Source: CBDCDJ01 sp965215355 (GTDB lineage Bacteria; Deinococcota; Deinococci; Deinococcales; Trueperaceae). Taken from it: a stretch of 64,000 bases of DNA. Positions 35,500 through 45,588 of this stretch are shown piece after piece (position 1 is the stretch's first letter; each line of letters starts with the position of its first letter). Made by a program: the position numbers and the translations under genes. Location of the stretch: assembly GCA_965215355.1 (NCBI GenBank), contig CBDCDJ010000007.1, positions 1,178,001-1,242,000 on the forward strand. Direction: 5' to 3'. The notes under the pieces were generated by a model that saw only the letters and a list, made by a program, of their open reading frames with translations, made no database searches and was not told where the DNA came from.

Positions 35500-35685
35500 C
35501 CGCCCACCGCCGCGAAGCAAGTCGTGCCGGGCGCGTGACGCCTTGACAAGCCGGTGCGGACGCCTGAAAAAGTAAGGTGTGACGACTCCGTCTACAATTT
35601 GAAAAACTTCACGTAACAGTAGGCCAGGAAACAGCTACTATAAAGACAGGTGTGAATAATTTTTAGAACGTTTGCACATTTATAC

Positions 35686-35714
35686 TTGACAGTTGGCAAG
35701 AGACGACATATTCT
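35686..35714 (+). promoter_or_regulatory. Sigma-70 promoter of amt-glnK
   Basis: TTGACA (35686-35691), 17 bp, TATTCT (35709-35714); start expected near 35721, giving a 40-nt leader. The sequence upstream (35570-35685) is markedly AT-richer than average, as around strong promoters. Confidence 0.85.
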
Positions 35715-35760
35715 GTGGCTTAGGTCGCTCTTTCAGCGGTGACTTCCCCAGGAGGCAAAA

Positions 35761-37035
35761 ATGAGAAAACGTTTGAGCGTGCTTTTGCTACTGTCGGTTG
35801 TGGGTGTCGGGTTCGGGCAGGCGGAGAGTGTTGCCGAACTCGAGTTCGCCTTCAACACCGTGGCGCTGCTGTTTTTCGCCGTGCTCGTGGCCCTTATGCA
35901 GCCGGGCTTCGCGCTGCTGGAAGCGGGCCTGCACGGCGCTAAAAACGTGGTCAACATTTTTATGAAAAACATCGCCGACTTCGCCGTGGCCGGACTGGCG
36001 TTCTGGGCGGTCGGCTTCGCAATCATGTACGGCGCGCCGCTGTTTATCAGCGGCTACACGGCCGAGACTTTTTCCGGCCAGGCGGACTTTTTCTTCCAAC
36101 TCGTGTTCGCCGCCACCGCCGCCACCATCGTTTCGGGCGCGGTCGGCGGCCGCATGAAGTTTTCGGCTTACCTCATCTTTTCGGTCGTGATGACCGGCCT
36201 TATTTATCCTTATTTGGGCTCGTGGAAGTGGGGCGGCGGCTGGCTCGACGGGCTGGGTTTCGCCGACTTTGCAGGGTCGTCCATCGTCCACGCGGTCGGC
36301 GGTTTCGCCGCGCTGGGCGCGGTGCTGGCGGTCGGCCCGCGTTTGGGCCGCTACGCGGGCGGCAAGGTCAACGCCATGCCGGGGCACAACATGGCGCTGG
36401 CCGGTCTCGGCGTGTTTCTGCTGTGGATCGGCTGGTTCGGCTTCAACCCGGGCTCACAACTCGCCTTCGGCACGGCCGCCGACGCTTCAATCGTCGCCGA
36501 CATCTTCGTGAACACCAACCTGGCCGCCTCCGCGGGTGGCGTGGCGGCGCTGTTCGTCTCCTGGCTGCTGTTCAAGAAACCCGACTTTTCGATGACCATC
36601 AACGGGATTTTGGCCGGCCTCGTCTCGATTACGGCGGGCTGCGACGTCATCGTCGGCGGCAGCGCGGTGTTGGCGGGGCTCATCGGCGGCGTGCTGGTCG
36701 TGTTCAGCGTGCTCTTTTTCGACCGCCTCCGCATCGACGACCCGGTCGGCGCGATTTCCGTCCACGGGGTTTGCGGCGTTTGGGGCACCGTGGCCGTCGG
36801 CATCTTCGGCGGGGCCAACCTGGGCACGCAACTCCTCGGCACCTTGGCCTACAGCGGTGCGGCTTTCGCCGCGGGCTACCTCGTGTTCGTCTTGCTCAAG
36901 TTCACGGTGGGTTTGCGGGTCAGCGCCGAAGAGGAAATCGTCGGGCTCGACCTGGCCGAACACGGCATCGAAGGCTACGCCCCCGACAACGCCCTGCGCA
37001 ACCCCGTCGTGCTGAGCACGGCGGCGGGCGACTGA
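35761..37035 (+). CDS. amt: Ammonium transporter
   Basis: A 424-residue Amt/Rh channel that moves ammonium across the inner membrane. A cleavable signal peptide (MRKRLSVLLLLSVVGVGFGQA) precedes eleven helices. Conserved family phrases include ALMQPGFALLEAGL, DFAGSSIVHAVGG (pore Asp and periplasmic gate), GHNMALAGLGVFLLWIGWFGFNPGS with the first pore His region, and ISVHGVCGVWGT with the second pore His. The cytoplasmic tail VSAEEEIVGLDLAEHGIEGY is the PII docking segment. AGGAGG precedes the ATG. The regulator glnK follows 34 bp downstream. Confidence 0.97.
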   Translation: MRKRLSVLLLLSVVGVGFGQAESVAELEFAFNTVALLFFAVLVALMQPGFALLEAGLHGAKNVVNIFMKNIADFAVAGLAFWAVGFAIMYGAPLFISGYTAETFSGQADFFFQLVFAATAATIVSGAVGGRMKFSAYLIFSVVMTGLIYPYLGSWKWGGGWLDGLGFADFAGSSIVHAVGGFAALGAVLAVGPRLGRYAGGKVNAMPGHNMALAGLGVFLLWIGWFGFNPGSQLAFGTAADASIVADIFVNTNLAASAGGVAALFVSWLLFKKPDFSMTINGILAGLVSITAGCDVIVGGSAVLAGLIGGVLVVFSVLFFDRLRIDDPVGAISVHGVCGVWGTVAVGIFGGANLGTQLLGTLAYSGAAFAAGYLVFVLLKFTVGLRVSAEEEIVGLDLAEHGIEGYAPDNALRNPVVLSTAAGD

Positions 37036-37069
37036 CCCAGACAAGCTCAGCGGAAACTGTGGAGGCCCC

Positions 37070-37423
37070 ATGAAACTCATCACCGCCCTCATCCGACCCA
37101 ACCGTCTGCCCCAGGTCAAAGAAGCCCTCTTCAAGGCGGGCGTCCGCGGCATCACGATCGCGCGCGTCAGCGGCCACGGCGGCCAGGGCGGCATCGTCGA
37201 GCAGTACCGCGGCAACCAGTTCATCGTCGAGTTTCACGAAAAAGTGCAACTCACCATCGGCGTGAGCGACAGCTTTGTCGAGACGACCATCGACGCGATT
37301 CTCAAGTCGGCGCGCACCGGCGACATCGGCGACGGCAAAATTTTCGTTCAACCCTTGGAGAGCGTCGTCAGGATTCGCACCGGCGAGCGCGACACCGAGG
37401 CGCTGACGCCGGTCGGGGCCTAA
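37070..37423 (+). CDS. glnK: Nitrogen regulatory protein PII, GlnK type
   Basis: A 117-residue trimeric signalling protein that binds ATP, ADP and 2-oxoglutarate and plugs the Amt channel when nitrogen is plentiful. The T-loop GHGGQGGIVEQYRGNQF carries the Tyr that is uridylylated in proteobacteria; the B-loop TGDIGDGKIFV and C-loop RIRTGERD are complete. Pairing with amt is the standard gene order. A large hairpin 46 bp downstream (37470-37512) probably ends the operon. Confidence 0.97.
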   Translation: MKLITALIRPNRLPQVKEALFKAGVRGITIARVSGHGGQGGIVEQYRGNQFIVEFHEKVQLTIGVSDSFVETTIDAILKSARTGDIGDGKIFVQPLESVVRIRTGERDTEALTPVGA

Positions 37424-37469
37424 CCTCGAGAGGATACAAGGCCAAACCCGCCGAGTTTGTCAAGAGGCC

Positions 37470-37512
37470 GAGGCGCGGATACTTGGCGGCCGGTTCCAAG
37501 TATCCGCGCCTC
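37470..37512 (+). terminator. 17-bp perfect hairpin after glnK
   Basis: GAGGCGCGGATACTTGG, a 9-base loop, then its exact complement. No T-run. A further 16-bp perfect palindrome, GCGGGCTCGAGCCCGC, lies at 37526-37541. Confidence 0.6.
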
Positions 37513-37671
37513 AGCGCTCGTGCTCGCGGGCTCGAGCCCGCCCGCGAAGCGCTTTCTTGCAGTGTCCCCACAGGCCGTTTGCAGGTCGTAACCTCGAACG
37601 GAGTGGCGCTGCTTTTTAAGCGAGTGATACGGCGAGCAGCGAGACGGCAAGGACGAACCGCCAGCTTCGTC

Positions 37672-39375
37672 TCAACGAACACTTTCGGTTGTTTGGAGAC
37701 GCAGGCGCTCACGGCCTGAGTCGTTGTACGCGCCCCAGTGTTCGGTCTGGGCTGCTGTCGGCGGCGCGTTCGTGAAGCGCACGACGGAAGGCCCTTCGGC
37801 GACCAGCTTGCCGCCGCAGCCTTGCAGGTTGTCGACCCGGTAGGCAAAACTCGGCTGACCGCCGCTCAAAGTCAGCGAGGGCGCGTTGTCGGCGTACCAG
37901 TAACTGCCGGGCGCGTCACCCGGGTTGCAACTCGGCAGGGGCGGCTCCGGGCGCACGTCGTCGCTGTCCTCGACCAGCAGACCCGCGCGCCAACTCGGCT
38001 CGGCACTTTCACAAGCCGCACTGCAAAAACCGTAAAAAAGACTGAAGGTTTCCGACGTGTCGCCGTAGCTGATGTGGGGCTTGCCCGCCGCGTCCAGCGC
38101 GAGGTCGATGCCGTCTGCGCCGTGGCCCGCCCCGGTGCCGAGGTCGGTCGCGGACCAGCTCACCGCTTTGGCACAGGCAGCGTCGCACCACAGGTACTGA
38201 AGGGTTTCGCCGGAATAGTGGAGGATTCGCGGCGCATCTTGAGCGTTCAAGCGCAGAACGGAATCCGTACGGTAACCGAGCGTGACGGGCAGGTTGTCGT
38301 ACGTGAAGTCCTGGCAGGTTTTGTCGCTACACTCGAGGTAAGCGAGGTGTGATACGTAGTCCGCCCCGGTGTAGTGGAACACCAGCCGCGCCTGCGAACC
38401 GCTTGTAAAAGCGAGCGACGCGTTGAACAAACCGCCCTCGCTGAGTTCGGTCGTGGCCCAACGGCCGCCGCTGCGGTAGGCGTAAGTGGTCCCGGCCGGC
38501 GTGATGTAGACGAAAGCCGGCGTGTCGTCGGGGGCGAGGGCGAAGTAGGGGCTGTCGTCCAGTTGGTAGCCGAGTGGCCTGGGAACTTCGGGCGTCTCCC
38601 TCGTCCAGTTGGCCGGATTCGCGCAACCGGCGTCGCAACTCGCGTAGACGAAGCTCCCGTCCTCGTCCAAGTCTTCGCGGTCGAAGTAGAGCACTCGAGG
38701 TCGGCCGTCAGCGCCGAGCGCGAGTTGCCCGTAACCGCCCCAAAGCCCGGCGTCGCCCACGGTGGTGAAGGTCCAGCCCGCCTCCGTAGAGCAGTTCGAC
38801 GAGCAGGTGCCGTAGCGTACCGGATAAACGCCCTTGCTGTCCGCGGTGATGGCGGTGTAGAGGAGGTGAAACGTGCCGGCCGCGTCACTCAGCAAAATGG
38901 GGCCGTCGCCGTTGGTGCCCTCGGCCAGGTCGGGGAAAACGGCTCCGCCCGCGGGCGCGGGATTACCGCCACCCCCGCCACCAGCACCGAGAACCTCCAT
39001 CGTGACGTTTACCCTTGCGGGCGGCGTCACCGGGGCGCTCTCACCGTAAAAGTCGCCGTCGTCCGGCTGACCGTTGGCATTGACGTCCTTGAAAGCGACG
39101 ACGACGTACGAACTGGCCTCGAGACCGCCAAAGCTGTAAGCGGCGCTCGAGCCGCTCCGGGTGATTTGCGCAGTCTCGGACTGCGGGTCGCACGCGTCGT
39201 CACCCACGGGGAGGCAGGCGATGACGACCGTGCCCGCAACGTCGCCACCCGGCGGGGCGACTATCGTGCCGCTCAGGCCGGTCGTGGGGGTAGCGGGGCC
39301 GGGGCCGCTCGAGCCGCCGCAGGCCGAAAGGAACAGGGCGAGAAAGAAAGGAGAAACGAGGACGACTCTGTTCAT
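37672..39375 (-). CDS. Large lipoprotein with shared N-terminal domain and Cys-rich repeats
   Basis: A 567-residue surface lipoprotein: lipobox LFLSAC with Cys19, then a domain of about 100 residues (GLSGTIVAPPGGDVAGTVVIAC ... DVNANGQPDDGDFYG) that is homologous to the N-terminus of the metalloprotease at 49140. A Gly-rich spacer separates it from a C-terminal region of repeated blades with paired Cys (CSSNCS, CDAGC, CSDKTC, CDAAC, CSAAC), suggesting a disulfide-stabilised propeller. No enzyme motif seen. ATG 39375 is chosen because GGAGG precedes it and the signal peptide then begins properly. Function unknown. Confidence 0.75.
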   Translation of the reverse strand: MNRVVLVSPFFLALFLSACGGSSGPGPATPTTGLSGTIVAPPGGDVAGTVVIACLPVGDDACDPQSETAQITRSGSSAAYSFGGLEASSYVVVAFKDVNANGQPDDGDFYGESAPVTPPARVNVTMEVLGAGGGGGGNPAPAGGAVFPDLAEGTNGDGPILLSDAAGTFHLLYTAITADSKGVYPVRYGTCSSNCSTEAGWTFTTVGDAGLWGGYGQLALGADGRPRVLYFDREDLDEDGSFVYASCDAGCANPANWTRETPEVPRPLGYQLDDSPYFALAPDDTPAFVYITPAGTTYAYRSGGRWATTELSEGGLFNASLAFTSGSQARLVFHYTGADYVSHLAYLECSDKTCQDFTYDNLPVTLGYRTDSVLRLNAQDAPRILHYSGETLQYLWCDAACAKAVSWSATDLGTGAGHGADGIDLALDAAGKPHISYGDTSETFSLFYGFCSAACESAEPSWRAGLLVEDSDDVRPEPPLPSCNPGDAPGSYWYADNAPSLTLSGGQPSFAYRVDNLQGCGGKLVAEGPSVVRFTNAPPTAAQTEHWGAYNDSGRERLRLQTTESVR

Positions 39376-39484
39376 ACTTGCCTCCAAAAAACTTGGCGCT
39401 TCCACACGGTTACAGTGTGCACGGTTCGGCGTCTCAGGCCCGTCTCAAGAAACGACCCTCACAAGACGACCGTGCGTGTGCAGC

Positions 39485-39646
39485 TCACCTCAAGCCCGTT
39501 TTGGTCAAGTTTTCAAGGTGACTGCGCAGCGCCTCCCACGAAGTCAGCTCGCACCGCTGCCCGGTTTTGAGGTCGCGCACCGAAAAACGCCAGTTGGGGC
39601 CGCTGTTCGTGACCCGCACGATGACACCTGCTTCGGTTGGCTTCAC
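39485..39646 (-). CDS. Small protein of 53 residues downstream of the BTAD regulator
   Basis: This short frame lies 36 bp after the regulator stop, on the same strand. It reads VRVTNSGPNWRFSVRDLKTGQRC then ELTSWEALRSHLENL, a plausible two-strand plus helix fold with good codon use. GTG 39646 is the likeliest start; AGG directly before it is too close for a normal ribosome-binding site, so translation may be coupled to the regulator. No family recognised with certainty. Confidence 0.5.
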   Translation of the reverse strand: MKPTEAGVIVRVTNSGPNWRFSVRDLKTGQRCELTSWEALRSHLENLTKTGLR

Positions 39647-39682
39647 CCTGTCATTGTCGGGCAGAAGCGTCTCACGCGCGTC

Positions 39683-42604
39683 TCAAAAGCTTTTTAAGGT
39701 ACTCAACTCTTCCCGGACGTCGGGGGGGAGCGCGGTGAGGTCGAGAGCGTTCAAGTAGGAACGAACGCGTTCGCGTCGCACCGCGTCACCATAAGCGAGA
39801 ACGACGGCGCAAACGCGCGCGTGAGAGACGGGATGATCGGTTACCTGGAGCGTGGCAATAGCACCGTCGAGGGCCGCTCCGAGCCTCGCATTGCCTAGTA
39901 CATGGTAAATTTTGGCGAGCGAACCGAAGGCGTTAGCGCGAAGGGCAGCATTCTCACTCTCGCGGCTAAGTTCTTCAAACAAAAGGGCGGCGTCCTCGAG
40001 TCGTCCTAACTGTCGGTAAGCGGCGGCCAAGTTGGTACGCAAGAAGTCGGTGTTTGGGTACTGGCGTTCCAGAGTTGCCTGCGCTTCGGCCAGACCTTCT
40101 TCCGGGCGGTTGAGGTCTATGAGGTTGGCGAGAAAATTGCTCACCGCTTGTACCTCGTAAAAAGCTGAGCCGAGGTGACGGGCTAACCGTAGTGCCTCGC
40201 GGTGGAGCGGCGTTGCCTCCTGAAAGCGGCCCAGGTTGTCGTAAATTGCGGCTTGGTCAGCCAGCAGGGCCAAATACTCGGTGTGGAGCGCTCCCCCCTT
40301 CAAACGCGCCAAAGCGGGCTCGAGCAGCTCGAGCGCCCCGAGGTACTTTCCCTGTGTCTGCAGCAGATTGATTTGCGTCTTCAGGAGTTCGCTTTTCAGC
40401 TTCGCATCCTCTGGAAGGAGCGCCTGCGCCCGGTCAGTCAAGACCTGCGCGTCGGCGGAGTTGCCCCGATTGAACGTTTGGTTAGCCTGAATGAGAAGTG
40501 CGCAGGTCTGCACCCAAGGGTCGGGCGTGTCCGCGAGTTCCGCGGCGAGGCGCGCCGCCGCCTCGGTCTGGCCCAGCACCTGCAGCTCGGTGCCGAGCAG
40601 CCCGCCGAGGCGCGCGTGCCACACGCCCGTGGGCAGCCTCTTGCGCACGTCCTCGAGCAGCCGAGCCGCGTCCTCGAACAGGCCGCGCGCCTCGAGTTCC
40701 AACGCGGCTTCGTACCAGTGAGCCGCCGCGTTCTCAAGCCTTCCGGCCCGAAAAAAGTGCTCGGCCACGACGAGCGGGGCGGCGCGCTCACTCAGGGCTT
40801 CGGCGGCGTGCGCGTGCAAAAAGGCGCGGCGCGGCTCGCTGAGGTTGTTGTACACGCTCTGCCGCACGAGGTCGTGAGTGAAACTTGCTTCCCGCAGCAA
40901 CCCGACCCGCCCGGCCTCCTCCAACACGTCCAGCACCGCCCAGGTTGACAGCCCGGTGAGCGCGCCCAGCAGCTCGGGCGTAAAGCCCTCGCGCAGCACC
41001 GCCGCCACGCCGAGCACGCGCTTGGTCGGTTCAGACAGGGCCGAAACGCGGCGGCGCACCGTGTCGGCGACGCGCATCGGCACTTCCAGTTCGCCGTAGT
41101 CGCGGGTGAGGTCGTCGAGGTCGGTGTGCCAATGCGCGTCCTGCTCGCGCATGACGCCGTTTTCGAACAGGGCTTTCAGGGTTTCCAGGATAAAAAACGG
41201 GTTACCCCCGGTGCGCGCGTGCAGCCAACGGCTAAAGAGCGGCGGACCCTCGCTTTGCCCGCTCAGGCTGGCGACGAGGTCGGTCACGGCCTCGGGCGTG
41301 AGGGGCTCGACGCCAAGCACACGCAGCCGACCGTTGGACCTCAAACTGTCCAGTGCGCCCTGCAGCGCCGCGCCCGTTTCGGTCGAGCGGTAGGTGCCGA
41401 GGCTGCGGACGCCGCCGCGCTCGGCGAGGTAAAGCAGCAGCTCTACGGTGGCGGCGTCCGCCCACTGCAGGTCGTCGAACACGAGCGTGACGCCGCCCGC
41501 GCGGAGGCTCGCGAACAGCTGCGCGAAGGCCTCGAGCAACCGCGACCGGCCCAACAGCGGGTCGAAGGGCGGGGGCAGCCGACCCGGCGCGAGGTCGGGA
41601 ACGAGCCGGGCGAGTTCGTCGAGGTAGACCGGCGCGAGGGCGGGCCAGGACCCGAGTTCGTCGCGCAGCCAGGACACCAGCGGAAAGTAAGGCACGTCGC
41701 TCAAACCCTCGCGGCAACGCAGCCACATCGCCTCGGGAGCGACCTCTTGCAAGAGCCGCGTTTTGCCGACGCCGGGCTCGCCCGCGAGGAGGGTTACGGG
41801 CAAGCGGCTCTGAACGAGGGCGGCGCGCACCGCGTCGCGCCCGACGAGTTGCGGCGGGTGACGCACGGCGAGCGGAGCCCTTTTTTCAGCAGTCTTGACC
41901 GGTCGAACGTCGACCTTGTCGGCGCGGCGGATGAGCGCCGCCAGCGCCTCGGTTTCGTCCAACGGCGTCAGGCCGAGTTCGTCGTCCAGGCGCTCGCGAA
42001 AGGCCGCATAGACCCTCAAGGCCTCCTCGCGCCCGCCCGCCAGGTAGCTCAGGCGCATGTAGCTTTGCACCACGTCCTCGGCGAGCAGGTCCTGGGCCAG
42101 GACGCGCGCCAGCAGGGCGGCGGCTTGCGGCTCGGCACCCAAGTCTCGGGCACGGCGGAGCGCCGCTCCGCGCCAGGCGCTCTCCAGCGCCGCGCGCTCG
42201 AGGTCCACGAAGTCTTCAAAGCCCGGCGTGTCCCGCACCCTGAAGCCCTCGAGCAGCGGCCCACCGTAGCAGCGTTCGGTGACGCCCCAGTCGCCGCGGC
42301 CGAGCGCCTCGCGGAAGCGACCCAGGTCGCTCGGGGGCGTCCAGCGCAGCCGCTGGGGTTCGATGTCCAAGCCTTGCACCCAGGCAAAACGTTTGGCCCG
42401 CGACAACAGCAACCGCAAACCGTGCCGCGCCGTCGCCTCGTCGACCTCGGGCCGGAAGAGTTCGGCCAGTTCGTCGCGGCTCACCCAGTCGCCGCGGCAG
42501 GCCAGGTAGAGCAGCAGGCAAGTCGGTTTGGTCGTCGGCAGTTCTACGCGCGCGCCGTCCAGCTCGGCGTAAGGGTGGCCCAACAGGTACAAGGCTAACG
42601 CCAC
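39683..42604 (-). CDS. BTAD/AAA/TPR transcriptional activator
   Basis: A 973-residue regulator of the SARP-related class. Residues 1-95 form a winged-helix-like unit, about 95-235 a bacterial transcriptional activator domain (ending RERLDDELGLTPLDETEALAALI), about 250-520 a STAND/AAA ATPase with Walker A LAGEPGVGKTRLL and Walker B TLVFDDLQWAD, and the remainder a set of TPR-like helices. Such proteins sense a signal through the TPR part, bind ATP, and activate a few genes, often nearby. Targets here are unknown; the adjacent lipoprotein and 53-residue protein genes are candidates. It runs 38% longer than minimal ATPase-less SARPs. Confidence 0.88.
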   Translation of the reverse strand: MALALYLLGHPYAELDGARVELPTTKPTCLLLYLACRGDWVSRDELAELFRPEVDEATARHGLRLLLSRAKRFAWVQGLDIEPQRLRWTPPSDLGRFREALGRGDWGVTERCYGGPLLEGFRVRDTPGFEDFVDLERAALESAWRGAALRRARDLGAEPQAAALLARVLAQDLLAEDVVQSYMRLSYLAGGREEALRVYAAFRERLDDELGLTPLDETEALAALIRRADKVDVRPVKTAEKRAPLAVRHPPQLVGRDAVRAALVQSRLPVTLLAGEPGVGKTRLLQEVAPEAMWLRCREGLSDVPYFPLVSWLRDELGSWPALAPVYLDELARLVPDLAPGRLPPPFDPLLGRSRLLEAFAQLFASLRAGGVTLVFDDLQWADAATVELLLYLAERGGVRSLGTYRSTETGAALQGALDSLRSNGRLRVLGVEPLTPEAVTDLVASLSGQSEGPPLFSRWLHARTGGNPFFILETLKALFENGVMREQDAHWHTDLDDLTRDYGELEVPMRVADTVRRRVSALSEPTKRVLGVAAVLREGFTPELLGALTGLSTWAVLDVLEEAGRVGLLREASFTHDLVRQSVYNNLSEPRRAFLHAHAAEALSERAAPLVVAEHFFRAGRLENAAAHWYEAALELEARGLFEDAARLLEDVRKRLPTGVWHARLGGLLGTELQVLGQTEAAARLAAELADTPDPWVQTCALLIQANQTFNRGNSADAQVLTDRAQALLPEDAKLKSELLKTQINLLQTQGKYLGALELLEPALARLKGGALHTEYLALLADQAAIYDNLGRFQEATPLHREALRLARHLGSAFYEVQAVSNFLANLIDLNRPEEGLAEAQATLERQYPNTDFLRTNLAAAYRQLGRLEDAALLFEELSRESENAALRANAFGSLAKIYHVLGNARLGAALDGAIATLQVTDHPVSHARVCAVVLAYGDAVRRERVRSYLNALDLTALPPDVREELSTLKSF

Positions 42605-42845
42605 GGCTCCAGCCTAACGCGCCACGGACGGGTCGAGGGTCGTTTGAAGCCGGCGTGAGGCGCGGTTTTCAACCACCGACGCGAGCGGCGCAGCCCAACC
42701 CCTCGAGCTGAGCAGCGTCCGGGGCAGCCAGAGGCAAGGGTCGGGCTTAGCCCACACACCGTCCACCCGGGCCCGCCCACCTCGACCCTCTTGTCCCGGT
42801 TCAGCCGACCTGCCGACAAGCTGGGCTTTCAAAGCAACCGGGCTT

Positions 42846-44018
42846 TCAAACCAGCAGCGCGTCGCGCAGAGCCGCCAGGTCGGCGGCGTCGTTGTAAACG
42901 TTCGGCGCGACCCGAACCGCGTCGCCGCGCACCGAGACGACGACGCGGTTGGCCTCCAAACGTTTTTTGAGGGTGTCCAGCTCGAGCGTCTCCGGCAGCC
43001 GCAGACCGAACAGGTGCCGCGCCGAGTACGTTTCGGCCTCGAGCCGGTAGCCGTAGTCCTGCACCTCGTTCAGGGTGTCCCGCACCAACGCGCGGCAGTA
43101 GGCCTGCACCCGCTCGGGCCGCCGCTGCAAGAGTTGCTCCAGGGCCGCGTTCACCATCGGCAACAGGATGGGGTTGCTGCGCTCGCCCACGTCGTAGCGG
43201 ACCGCGCCGGGCGCGTACTCGTCCTGATAATCCACTAAGCGGCTGAAGTCTTCGCTGCCGCGGCGGGTCAGCCAGTTGTCTTCCAGGGGAACGCCGTCGT
43301 CGAAGCGGGGGCCGTAGTAGGCGAAGCCGAGGCCGTAAGGCCCCATCAGCGTTTTGTAGCCCGCCACGACGAGCGCGTCGGGTTGCCACGCGGCGACGTC
43401 GAAAGGCAGCGCGCCAGCCGATTGGGTGGCGTCGACGACGAACCAAGCGCCGACCTCGCGGGCTCGAGCGCCGAGCGCGTCCAGGTCGAACAGGGTGCCG
43501 TCGGTCCAGTGCACGTGCTCGACGGCGACTAAGGCGGTGGCGGCGTCGACGCTGCTCAGCAAGCGCTCGTTCCAGACCGCGCCGCGGTTTGCGCCCGCAG
43601 GCGGCGCGACGGTGCGCACCTCGACGCCGCGCGCGGCGAACTTGCGCCAGGCGTAAACGTTGCTCGGGAACTGTTCGAACGGCACGACGATGTTTTGGCC
43701 GGGCTGGACCGTCAGGTTCTTGGCGACGGTGGCGACCCCGTAAGAAACGGCGGGGATGATAGCGACCCGGCCCGCCTCCGCGTTGACCAGACGCGCAAAC
43801 AACTCACGGGCGCGCTCACTTTCGGGAAAAAAAGTCTCGGGCGGCAAGTTCAGCGGGTTGCTTTTACGCCTCACCCCCCGCAACCCCGCCGCCTCGACCG
43901 CCTTAGACAAGGGCGACATGTAAGCGCAGTTCAGGTAGTGAAGGTCCGGGGGCAGCGAAAAGTCGGACTTTTGGCAGCTCAACGGGGCGGCTGTGGCTTG
44001 CAGGCTATTCACGGTCAT
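42846..44018 (-). CDS. Class V aminotransferase-fold PLP enzyme (cysteine desulfurase/C-S lyase like)
   Basis: A 390-residue PLP enzyme. The cofactor Lys is K222 in VVAGYKTLMGPYGLGF, the ring-stacking VEHVHWTDGTLFDL and the PLP-binding Asp in FVVDATQSAGALP are intact. The family includes cysteine desulfurases, kynureninases and isopenicillin epimerases; there is no obvious catalytic Cys loop of a true IscS, so a C-S lyase or epimerase is as likely. It lies 83 bp downstream of the persulfide dioxygenase gene on the same strand, which hints at sulfur chemistry. ATG 44018 is supported by a TAAACT box, indicating its own promoter. Confidence 0.85.
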   Translation of the reverse strand: MTVNSLQATAAPLSCQKSDFSLPPDLHYLNCAYMSPLSKAVEAAGLRGVRRKSNPLNLPPETFFPESERARELFARLVNAEAGRVAIIPAVSYGVATVAKNLTVQPGQNIVVPFEQFPSNVYAWRKFAARGVEVRTVAPPAGANRGAVWNERLLSSVDAATALVAVEHVHWTDGTLFDLDALGARAREVGAWFVVDATQSAGALPFDVAAWQPDALVVAGYKTLMGPYGLGFAYYGPRFDDGVPLEDNWLTRRGSEDFSRLVDYQDEYAPGAVRYDVGERSNPILLPMVNAALEQLLQRRPERVQAYCRALVRDTLNEVQDYGYRLEAETYSARHLFGLRLPETLELDTLKKRLEANRVVVSVRGDAVRVAPNVYNDAADLAALRDALLV

Positions 44019-44026
44019 ATGCAACC

Positions 44027-44032
44027 AGTTTA
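44027..44032 (-). promoter_or_regulatory. -10 box TAAACT for the class V enzyme
   Basis: TAAACT ends 8 bp before ATG 44018. Confidence 0.4.
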
Positions 44033-44101
44033 GGCCACCAAACGCGCTAAGTAAAGGGTAGGCACACAGTGAGAGGACGACGCTTCGTCCCCTTCCGAAG
44101 G

Positions 44102-45499
<1,398 letters not shown>

Positions 45500-45588
45500 G
45501 TTCGCGTCCTTCCTCAGGGCTGCCGACCCACCGAAAACGACCTGTTTAAAACGCCCTGTCCACAAAATGTACCCCCGTAACACGGGCG

